DNA from: Nitrospinaceae bacterium UBA3496
GTDB taxonomy: Bacteria > UBA8248
Direction of reading: 5' to 3'
Length of the DNA: 64,000 bases
Assembly (NCBI GenBank): GCA_002377645.1
Contig: DFQF01000027.1
Coordinates: 21,657-85,656 of the forward strand
This document shows, piece after piece, positions 55,276 to 62,701 of the stretch (positions are counted from its first letter, which is position 1; every line of letters begins with the position of its first letter). Made by a program: the position numbers and the translations under genes. The notes beneath the pieces were generated by a model. The model saw only the letters and a list, made by a program, of their open reading frames with translations. It was not told the origin of the DNA and made no database searches.

Positions 55276-55716
55276 ATTACTGATCTTCAATTATTCCAAA
55301 CTGCGATAATACCCTGGAGAAACAACAAAGATTTCAAAGAGGTATTACTAATCTCAACAAGAATTCTGGGAGCAGGACAAGAAAAACAATGGATAATTCC
55401 CCAAGGAGATATAGAACCCTGGCAGACACCTCAAGAAGCTGCCATAAATGAAGCATGGGAAGAAGCTGGAGTAAGAGGTAAGATTGAGAAAAATCCTATA
55501 ACATTCTTTACTTACAAGAATCAAAGAATCAAGTACAAAGTATTCTGCTATCCATTAGAAGTAATTGAAGAAACAAACGATTGGCCAGAAAAAAAAGAAA
55601 GAAGTAGAATGTGGATTAATATTTCAGAAATAGAAAGTAAAATAAAAAATCAAAAATTAAGAAGAGTATTTAAAAGATTTAGAATTTCCATGGAAAAAAA
55701 TGAAAGAAAATTTTAA
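55276..55716 (+). CDS. Nudix hydrolase, DIPP-like, apparent non-standard ATT start
   Basis: The reading frame is open from 55258 to a TAA at 55714 but contains no ATG, GTG or TTG before the conserved region. The protein reads FQTAIIPWRNN, EVLLISTR, QWIIPQGDIEPWQ and then the Nudix box, ending NEAWEEAGV. The box keeps the metal-binding EExG but has Gln for the first Glu and Asn for Arg. An ATT at 55276 (or ATC at 55273) with AGAGGA 8 bases before gives about 146 residues and a normal DIPP-family start. The 3' end overlaps the TPR gene by 17 bases. Confidence 0.75.
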   Translation: MTDLQLFQTAIIPWRNNKDFKEVLLISTRILGAGQEKQWIIPQGDIEPWQTPQEAAINEAWEEAGVRGKIEKNPITFFTYKNQRIKYKVFCYPLEVIEETNDWPEKKERSRMWINISEIESKIKNQKLRRVFKRFRISMEKNERKF

Positions 55717-56236
55717 GACAATTACATTTAAAGAAAAATATGGCGAAGAATCAGAAAAAAATTCTGACTTAAACTTTGCTCTAAAACTTCTTGAAAAAGC
55801 CGAAATTGCACATCAATCAAATGACTTAGAAAATGCAATTAATCTTTACAAAGAATCGATTAAATCTTTTCCCACAGCTGATGCACATACATACCTGGGA
55901 TGGATGTACAGTCTTCAAGGGAATCTTGAAGAGGCAATTGTAGAATGTCATAAAGCAATAAAAATCGATCCTGATTTTGGAAATCCATATAACGATATTG
56001 GATGTTATTTGATGCAGAAAAAAGAATTCGACAACTCATTGCCTTGGTTTAATCAAGCCAAAAAGGCAGCCCGTTATGAACCAAGACATTTCCCATATTT
56101 AAATGCCAGCAGGGTAAAGTTAATTCAAGGGAAACATGGGCAAGCTAAACACGAACTTCACCAAGCACTTATGAGAGAACCTGACGATGAAAATCTAAAA
56201 AATAAGTTCAGAGAATTAGTTTCACTACTCAATTGA
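55700..56236 (+). CDS. Small TPR-repeat protein
   Basis: A 178-residue soluble protein (no signal peptide) with four or five TPR repeats from residue about 25 to 170, for example AYTYLGWMYSLQGNLEEAIVEC-like spacing seen as YLGWMYSLQGNLEEA, then DIGCYLMQKKEFDNSLPWF. It starts inside the end of the Nudix gene (17-base overlap), indicating coexpression with it. Such small TPR proteins act as adaptors; partner unknown. Confidence 0.8.
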   Translation: MKENFKTITFKEKYGEESEKNSDLNFALKLLEKAEIAHQSNDLENAINLYKESIKSFPTADAHTYLGWMYSLQGNLEEAIVECHKAIKIDPDFGNPYNDIGCYLMQKKEFDNSLPWFNQAKKAARYEPRHFPYLNASRVKLIQGKHGQAKHELHQALMREPDDENLKNKFRELVSLLN

Positions 56237-56265
56237 ATTCTCGGTAAAACTTTAAGTCTATTTTC

Positions 56266-56712
56266 CTACTCCCCAATTTTACCTCTCTTGTCTTCGTCCA
56301 TCCATGCATCTTCAACATATATGGTCCTCGCAGCATCTCTATTAGGACAATTTCCATATGTAAATACTAATTCTGCGTCCTCTGTCTCACTTGGATTGTA
56401 AAGACCATGTATTTCTCCAGCAGCAGCAAACACAAATGTCCCGGGCTTGACTGTAAATTCTTCTTTTTCCTCTCCCATCCATACAACAATAGGACCTTTA
56501 ACTATAAAAAATGTAGCGTCGCAAATATGGTAGTGTCTCTGATTTCTCGCTTTTGGTGGAATTATAGTTCTTCCCATAGTTATTGTACTTGTTCCAACAG
56601 CATGACTATCAACACCCCAAGCAATAACTAAAGGAGGTTCATATTTTGTATCAGCACCAATTTCGGTTGAGTCAATCAAAGCCCAACGATGTTTTTTAGA
56701 TTTAGTAGCCAT
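56266..56712 (-). CDS. Cupin-domain protein
   Basis: A 148-residue single cupin with metal motifs NQRHYHICDATFFIVKG and AGEIHGLYN; His residues and the spacing fit a metal-binding double-stranded beta-helix. GGGG precedes the ATG (AAAGGGGAAAAATG). It is downstream of glcF by about 90 bases on the same strand, so it may belong to the glycolate-type cluster, though its function is not readable. Confidence 0.75.
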   Translation of the reverse strand: MATKSKKHRWALIDSTEIGADTKYEPPLVIAWGVDSHAVGTSTITMGRTIIPPKARNQRHYHICDATFFIVKGPIVVWMGEEKEEFTVKPGTFVFAAAGEIHGLYNPSETEDAELVFTYGNCPNRDAARTIYVEDAWMDEDKRGKIGE

Positions 56713-56804
56713 TTTTCCCCTTTCATAAACAATAATTTAAAATTCATTGCACTCTATCACAACATTAAAAACATATTAAATTAACTTAAAAAAAAGTTGA
56801 CTCT

Positions 56805-58145
56805 TTAGAAGCTCGAATCATAAATTCCGCTAAAATTGTATGCCTCGTCTAGCAAAACAATTGGATGAATAACTCTCAGATCCATCCCACCTCTCCTGGA
56901 ACCATAATCTATTTGTATCTGACAACCAGGATTACCAGTACAGACAATTTCAGCACCTGTAGAAACAATGTTGTCCATCTTTCTGTCTAATAATCTCATG
57001 GAGAGATCTGTGTGTGTCAGATTATAACTTCCTGCAGAACCGCAACACCAATCACTTTCAGGAAGAATACTCAACTTAAGATTTTCTATAGAATTAAGAA
57101 CTTCGATAGGTTGTGACCTAACTTTCAACGAATGATATAGATGACATGCATGATGATATGTAATGTTATGGTCCTTTGGAAGACGCACTTTGTGCAAGGG
57201 AATCGTAGATAAAAAATCCATTACATCCATTACTTTTTTTCCAAAAGACAGTGCATCTTGAGAAATTGACTTCTCATGAAACAATAAATTACCATAGTCC
57301 CTTAGCATGGCCCCACATCCTGATACAGCCAAAACGATTGCATCGATTTTTCTTAAATCATCAAAGGCACCAATATTCTCTTTTGCAAGAATTCTCGCAG
57401 TTTCTCTATCACCAGCGTGTGCTTGTAACGCGCCACAACAAGTTTGAGATTTTGGAAAAACGACATCTACTCCGTTTGCCCTTAAAACACGAGCAGCAGC
57501 AAGATTAACTTCATTAAATAAAACAGACTGTATACAACCTGAAAAGAATGCAACTTTGTATTTTGCATTCTTATTTTCCTCTTTTTCTGTTGGCTGTGAA
57601 ATCATAGTTGAAATAGCAGGTATTTCTGGCATCATTGGTTCTAAATCATCAATTTTTTTTGGCAATAAAGATAATTTTTTTACAAGCCTTCTAAGAAAAG
57701 TGTTCTGATATACCCAAGTTAAAATACAAAAGAATTGTAAAAACAACCGATTTGGTAATAGCCAACGGAATAGAAAACGTCTAAACAATCTAGCAACCAG
57801 ACTTCTATTCCTAACTTTTTCTAACCCCTCACGTGCAGACTCGATAAGAGAACTATACTCTACTCCTGAAGGACAGGCTGTTTCACAAGCTCTGCAATCC
57901 AAACATCGATCAAGATGTTTAATGACTGTATTGTTTATACTTATCTCTCCATCTTTTACCATTTTAATCAGATATATTCTTCCTCTTGGAGAATCCATTT
58001 CGTTGCCTAGCAATGAATATGTGGGACAACTAGTAGTACAGAACCCACAATGGATACATTTTTGAATTATTTCTCTATCGGGACCTAGATCGCCAAGAAA
58101 AGGATTTTGTTCTACTAGACCTAACTCTTTGAGTTTAGAATTCAT
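56805..58145 (-). CDS. glcF: Glycolate oxidase iron-sulfur subunit GlcF
   Basis: A 446-residue protein with two [4Fe-4S] ferredoxin motifs (CIHCGFCTTSCP and CLDCRACETACP) at residues about 31-95, a membrane-proximal hydrophobic stretch near 145-165, and two CCG domains (SGCIQSVLF ... QTCCGALQAHAG; HHACHLYHSL ... SDWCCGSAGSYN). It passes electrons from the flavin subunits to the quinone pool. Its start overlaps the glcE stop by ATGA. The same architecture occurs in LutA and D-lactate oxidase subunits, but the glcD-glcE-glcF set is characteristic of glycolate oxidase. Confidence 0.9.
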   Translation of the reverse strand: MNSKLKELGLVEQNPFLGDLGPDREIIQKCIHCGFCTTSCPTYSLLGNEMDSPRGRIYLIKMVKDGEISINNTVIKHLDRCLDCRACETACPSGVEYSSLIESAREGLEKVRNRSLVARLFRRFLFRWLLPNRLFLQFFCILTWVYQNTFLRRLVKKLSLLPKKIDDLEPMMPEIPAISTMISQPTEKEENKNAKYKVAFFSGCIQSVLFNEVNLAAARVLRANGVDVVFPKSQTCCGALQAHAGDRETARILAKENIGAFDDLRKIDAIVLAVSGCGAMLRDYGNLLFHEKSISQDALSFGKKVMDVMDFLSTIPLHKVRLPKDHNITYHHACHLYHSLKVRSQPIEVLNSIENLKLSILPESDWCCGSAGSYNLTHTDLSMRLLDRKMDNIVSTGAEIVCTGNPGCQIQIDYGSRRGGMDLRVIHPIVLLDEAYNFSGIYDSSF

Positions 58146-59494
58146 ATCTTATTTATAAACCTTCCTGGACTAAGTGTTTCGTTCGGATCAAGCTTTTTCT
58201 TTATTTTTGACATTAGTTTAAGAGCAAGAGGAGAAACTGAATCCTCACCCCATACTGAATTCATATTAAATAGTTCTTCAGGTCCTTTTTCTAAGAATAC
58301 GTTGACATAACGACTATTTGATTCATTAGATCCTTTCAAACAATGAGACGAAAAAACTTGCCAACTTTTATGCAAATCTTCTATTTTCCCCGTTCTATCA
58401 ACCCAGCATTGAAAAATTCCACTTCCAGCATGTGCAGAAAATGGCACCTCTTCTGCAGAAGGAAAAGCAGATAGAGTAGCATCGTAAAAACGGGGCAATT
58501 GATCCAATCTCCCAGAAGCTCTGAATGAAATTACTTCATTTTCAAAAAAAGGTGGATTAAAAATAGAAGAATGAATTTTTTTTGTCTGTGGGTCATCTAG
58601 ACGATAAAAATCCTTGCATTTTTCCTTGCCCAAAAGAGATTCAATACGTTCGAGTTGTTCTTTCAAACCATCTTCAAAATCTGACACAGCAGCTACCAAA
58701 CAATATTTTCCGGGCAATTGGAAATTTTCTTCAGAGATCCTAGACATATTAAAAACTTCCAAGAAATCATACGAAATGGGATGTTGAAGTAACTTCCTAC
58801 TTACTTCAAAAACATCATTCGCATTGTCAAATCCTGCTATACATGCTCCTGAACATTCGGGTTTTTTATACAGTCTTACCGCTAACTCAGTAACAACAGC
58901 TAACGAACCCCAACTTCCAGACAGTAATCTCAAGACATCGTATCCTGTAACATTTTTTACAACTAGCGCTCCGTAGGTATTACTTCTTCCATTACCTAGC
59001 ACTACTTTCATCTTCATAAATCTATCTCTAGCTCTACCCCACTTCAATTGCATTGGCCCAGAATTATCAGTCATTGCAACACCTCCAATTGTTGAGAACT
59101 CTGGGGAAGGAGGATCAAAACCTGGGGTTTGAGATTCCTGATTAGCTAATTGATTTAATTTTTTAACTGTAACACCAGGTCCAACTACTGCAGTCAGATC
59201 ATTTGGAAGAAAATCGATCACATCTGAAATTTGCTTGGTAGAAAGAGCAATGTCATATGCGTCTGGAGAATACCCTTTACTTGCATTCGTCAATCCACCA
59301 CATGGAATAATTTTCAAGCCTAATTCGTTTGCCAATGAAATTGTTCGAACCACTGATTCGTGACTTTTAGGGCTGACAACTATTGAGGGAACTCTACCAC
59401 AAACTCTATAACTATCTAAATTCTCAGCAGACACCAAACAAGTCTCTGCAAACTCACTTTCAATAGAATTTTGAAATTTATCGATTAAAGACAT
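58142..59494 (-). CDS. glcE: Glycolate oxidase FAD-binding subunit GlcE
   Basis: A 450-residue FAD-binding subunit with the PCMH domain at residues 30-215: PCGGLTNASKGYSPD, then FDPPSPEFSTIGG and TDNSGPMQLKWGRARD. The catalytic C-terminal part is divergent, as usual in GlcE. It works with GlcD and GlcF to oxidise glycolate to glyoxylate. Adjacent to glcD with a one-base gap and overlapping glcF. Confidence 0.9.
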   Translation of the reverse strand: MSLIDKFQNSIESEFAETCLVSAENLDSYRVCGRVPSIVVSPKSHESVVRTISLANELGLKIIPCGGLTNASKGYSPDAYDIALSTKQISDVIDFLPNDLTAVVGPGVTVKKLNQLANQESQTPGFDPPSPEFSTIGGVAMTDNSGPMQLKWGRARDRFMKMKVVLGNGRSNTYGALVVKNVTGYDVLRLLSGSWGSLAVVTELAVRLYKKPECSGACIAGFDNANDVFEVSRKLLQHPISYDFLEVFNMSRISEENFQLPGKYCLVAAVSDFEDGLKEQLERIESLLGKEKCKDFYRLDDPQTKKIHSSIFNPPFFENEVISFRASGRLDQLPRFYDATLSAFPSAEEVPFSAHAGSGIFQCWVDRTGKIEDLHKSWQVFSSHCLKGSNESNSRYVNVFLEKGPEELFNMNSVWGEDSVSPLALKLMSKIKKKLDPNETLSPGRFINKI

Positions 59495-59495
59495 G

Positions 59496-60944
59496 TTATT
59501 TTGTTAGCCCTGCAAATTTACTAGAAAAACCCTGTCCTATTGAAATTGGAAAAACGAATTCGTCATTTGGAATAACTTTTCCAGGATTAAAAAAACCGAT
59601 TGGATCAATGACCGATCGCAAATTGTCCATAGTATCAAGCGTTGATTCATCAAACTGATCTCTCATCTCTCGAATTTTTTCAATTCCTATTCCGTGTTCT
59701 CCTGACAAAACTCCACCAACTCTTATACAAGCCCTCAAAATCTCAGAACCACAATCAACTGCACGTTCTACCTCTCCTGGAACATTCTCGTCGAATAGAA
59801 CATTTGGGTGCAAACTACCATCTCCAGCATGAAAAACATTCGTAATACGTAGACTAAATTTTTTCCCTATGTTTTCAAATTCTTCCAAAACTTGAGCCAG
59901 CTTTGATCTTGGAACAGTGCCATCCAAACAATAATATGATGGAGAAATTGCTCCAAATGCGCCAAAAGCTTTTTTTCTACCCATCCACAAATCTTCTCTT
60001 TCTCTCTCATCTGAAGCAAGACTAAATGAAGTGCAAGAATTTAATTCACAAATATCTTTAACAATTTTTTCTAATGGCTGCATAGATGAAATAAAACCGT
60101 CTAGCTCAATTAATAAAACTGCGGCCGCTCCCTTGGGATAACCGGCTTTAACAACTGTTTCAATCGCCTCAATCGTATACTTATCCATTAACTCCATAGC
60201 TGCAGGCACTGCACCTGAAGCTATAATATCACTCACTGTTCTACACGCATCTCCAACTTCTTCAAAAGAAGCAAGCATAGTTTTAACTCCTGCAGGATTA
60301 GGAGTTAATCGAACAATTACTTCTGTAATTATTCCAAATGTCCCTTCGGAACCAATAAAGAATCCCCTCAAGTCGATACCACCAACTTCATTTGTATCAG
60401 ACCCAATTTGCAAAATCTCTCCTGAAGAAAGTACCACCTTCATTCCTAAAACATGATTAGTAGTCATTCCGTATTTAAGGCAATGTGCCCCACCAGAATT
60501 TTCTGCAACATTTCCCCCAATAGTACATGCCATTTGACTAGAAGGATCTGGTGCATAGTGAAAACCATGAGAAAGAGTTGCTTTAGTAAGTTCCAAATTC
60601 ACGACACCTGGCTGAACTCTAGCTAAACGATTTTCAAAATCCAATTCTAAAATTTTGTTCATCCTAGTAAATACTATCAATACCCCTCCTGGAACAGGAG
60701 TAGCTCCCCCAGAAAGACACGTTCCAGCACCTCTTGCAATAATTGGAACCTCATTTTCTAGGCAAACTTTGACAATTTCACTTACTTGTTCAGAAGTCTC
60801 GGGCAAAACAACAAAAATTGGAGTCCCTTTATATAAAGTAAGTGCGTCGCAATCGTATGTTTTCATAGCTATTGGATCAGAATGGATAAAATCTTCACCC
60901 ACTATATTTGATAACTTCTGATTTAAGCTTTGATAGTCTGCCAT
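59496..60944 (-). CDS. glcD: Glycolate oxidase catalytic subunit GlcD
   Basis: A 482-residue FAD-linked oxidase. The FAD domain shows ARGAGTCLSGGATP, CTIGGNVAENSGGAHCLKYG and GSEGTFGIITEVI; the C-terminal catalytic domain has the metal/substrate His cluster in FHAGDGSLHPNVLFD and SGEHGIGIEKI. It oxidises glycolate, and often D-lactate, to the 2-oxoacid. GAGG lies eight bases before the ATG. Leads the glcD-glcE-glcF unit. Confidence 0.93.
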   Translation of the reverse strand: MADYQSLNQKLSNIVGEDFIHSDPIAMKTYDCDALTLYKGTPIFVVLPETSEQVSEIVKVCLENEVPIIARGAGTCLSGGATPVPGGVLIVFTRMNKILELDFENRLARVQPGVVNLELTKATLSHGFHYAPDPSSQMACTIGGNVAENSGGAHCLKYGMTTNHVLGMKVVLSSGEILQIGSDTNEVGGIDLRGFFIGSEGTFGIITEVIVRLTPNPAGVKTMLASFEEVGDACRTVSDIIASGAVPAAMELMDKYTIEAIETVVKAGYPKGAAAVLLIELDGFISSMQPLEKIVKDICELNSCTSFSLASDEREREDLWMGRKKAFGAFGAISPSYYCLDGTVPRSKLAQVLEEFENIGKKFSLRITNVFHAGDGSLHPNVLFDENVPGEVERAVDCGSEILRACIRVGGVLSGEHGIGIEKIREMRDQFDESTLDTMDNLRSVIDPIGFFNPGKVIPNDEFVFPISIGQGFSSKFAGLTK

Positions 60945-60970
60945 TTATTTAGCCTCAATTCCTCCAGAAA

Positions 60971-62023
60971 TCAAACATCACAATTCACATTTAATTCCTT
61001 GCATAAAACATTGATTTTATTCCATATACCGACCTCAATTGTCAGTCCTTCTTGAAGTCTTCTTTTACGTTCTTTATACGCCCTTTCACCTGGTATCCTT
61101 ATCTCATCTGTACCTTCTGATTTTGCAATTGATTTGACTTCATACAAATGTTCAAACACAGAATCTCTAAAAACATCCGTATCACCAAATGAGGAAGGAT
61201 CAATCGCAATAAATAAATCGCCCTTATCATAGTGACCATCAGCTACAGATTGAGCTAGCGGTTTCCCAACTTTTGCACCAAGCAAAGGTCCAGCCAATAA
61301 ACCAATAGTCAAACAAAGACCATACCCTTTGTGACCACCAAAAGGAGTCAAAGCCCCTTTAGAAGCTTGATTCGGATCGATAGTAGGTATTCCATCCGGC
61401 CCAAGCGCTACCCCTTCTGGAATTGACTCACCTTCTACCGCAGCTTTCATAACTAAACCGTTTGAAATTGAACTAGTAGCAAAATCCAATAAATACGGAT
61501 CTTCCGTCGATGAAGGAATAGCTATTGCCAATGGATTTGTTCCAAGTAACCTTTCAATTCCACCTATTGGGTGGACTAAAGGAGTTGTTATACCTAGAAC
61601 TATCCCAACACAACCCATTCTGGCAATTAGTTCAGCATAATATCCAGTGAGACATATGTGATCTGAATTCACAACACCTACTGTAGAACATCCTTGACTT
61701 AGGGCATTCTTTGCAGCAAGAGTGGCCCCATATTTTGCCCCTACAGCCCCAATAGACCTTTCTCCTTCAACTAAAGAGCAAGATCCATTTTCTTTTTTAA
61801 TATATGGTATAGCCTTAGGATCAATCATTCCACTCTGAATTCTATTTACAATTGCAGGCAATCTTATTAATCCATGTGTCCCATACCCTCTAAGATCTGC
61901 TTCTATAAGAACATCCGCAGTTGTCTTCGCAGAACTTGAGTCACAACCAACTGCAAGAAGTATTTCTTCCATCAATTTTCTCAAACGCTCTTCAGAAACT
62001 TCTACTCCTAGTTCTTTGTTCAT
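60971..62023 (-). CDS. LDH2/MDH2-family (malate/L-lactate/sulfolactate) NAD(P)-dependent dehydrogenase
   Basis: A 350-residue member of the LDH2 family: DLRGYGTHGLIRLP with the catalytic-type His, GAVGAKYGATLAA, a LLGTNPLAIAIPSS motif and GGHKGYGLCLTIGLL. Members act on malate, L-lactate, L-sulfolactate, ureidoglycolate or 2,3-diketo-L-gulonate; the exact substrate cannot be told. The frame opens at a TTG at 62038, but GGAG ahead of ATG at 62023 makes that the better start. Lies 26 bases before glcD on the same strand, so its substrate is probably a 2-hydroxyacid related to glycolate. Confidence 0.87.
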   Translation of the reverse strand: MNKELGVEVSEERLRKLMEEILLAVGCDSSSAKTTADVLIEADLRGYGTHGLIRLPAIVNRIQSGMIDPKAIPYIKKENGSCSLVEGERSIGAVGAKYGATLAAKNALSQGCSTVGVVNSDHICLTGYYAELIARMGCVGIVLGITTPLVHPIGGIERLLGTNPLAIAIPSSTEDPYLLDFATSSISNGLVMKAAVEGESIPEGVALGPDGIPTIDPNQASKGALTPFGGHKGYGLCLTIGLLAGPLLGAKVGKPLAQSVADGHYDKGDLFIAIDPSSFGDTDVFRDSVFEHLYEVKSIAKSEGTDEIRIPGERAYKERKRRLQEGLTIEVGIWNKINVLCKELNVNCDV

Positions 62024-62042
62024 AAAATCTCCGTTCAAATTT

Positions 62043-62552
62043 CTAAAGATCTGGATTGGGCGCAGAAACTGATTTTCTCGTAACCTTCATCATCCAACAG
62101 TAAATCTCAATTCTATTTCCATCTGGATCTAAAAAATAAAATGCATGGCTACCACTTCCTCCCATGAAACTATTTGGATCATCGCCTTCACTCCCATGCA
62201 CATAAGGACCTGAAACAAGTTCTACACCACATGATTTTACGTGCTCAAGAGCATCGAGCCAATCTTCTCGACTTGCTACTTTAAAAGCTAGATGATGTAA
62301 ACCAACCTGTCTTTTATATTCAGAGTCTTGTTTGTCTAATCCTGCTCTTTCGACATCTTCAGGAAGTTCAAAAAGTACTAAATCATGATGATACTCGTCA
62401 CACCGCATAAAACAAATAGGACGTGAAAAATCCGGAGGCCCCCACTTTCCTGTCAACTTTAGTCCAACTACACTTCTATAAAACTCTATAGATTTTTCCA
62501 CATCACTAACATGAATTGCCATGTGACCGATTCCAGAAAGTTTACAAGGCAT
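62043..62552 (-). CDS. VOC-family (glyoxalase/dioxygenase-like) protein
   Basis: A 169-residue protein with a vicinal-oxygen-chelate fold: GIGHMAIHVSDVEKSIEFY, VGLHHLAFKV and FYFLDPDGNRIEIYC with metal-ligand His, His and Glu. Related to catechol 2,3-dioxygenase and fosfomycin resistance/glyoxalase proteins. The ATG at 62552 is preceded by GAGGAG at 7 bases; the upstream ATG at 62582 has no site. First gene of the LDH2-glcDEF string, so it may act on the same metabolite. Confidence 0.85.
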   Translation of the reverse strand: MPCKLSGIGHMAIHVSDVEKSIEFYRSVVGLKLTGKWGPPDFSRPICFMRCDEYHHDLVLFELPEDVERAGLDKQDSEYKRQVGLHHLAFKVASREDWLDALEHVKSCGVELVSGPYVHGSEGDDPNSFMGGSGSHAFYFLDPDGNRIEIYCWMMKVTRKSVSAPNPDL

Positions 62553-62597
62553 ACTTTTTCTCCTCAATATTGAAGCATACATTTTGTTTAATACTTT

Positions 62598-62627
62598 ATT
62601 ATGTGCATGCTGACATTATTGAATCAA
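62598..62627 (-). promoter_or_regulatory. Candidate promoter for the VOC-LDH2-glcDEF unit
   Basis: On the minus strand TTGATT (62627-62622), an 18-base spacer and CATAAT (62603-62598) resemble a sigma70 promoter, with transcription starting near 62591 and a leader of about 40 bases to the ATG at 62552. Confidence 0.4.
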
Positions 62628-62701
62628 GCAAAAAGAGTTCTTTTTCACTACAAAATTTTTTCATCAATAAAAGCGGGGAGAAATGAGAGAGGGAGAAATT
62701 A

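Noticed and set aside
59345-59356. TTCGAACC-like string resembling a tRNA T-loop
   Set aside because: It lies inside glcE coding sequence and has no paired arms or acceptor stem around it.
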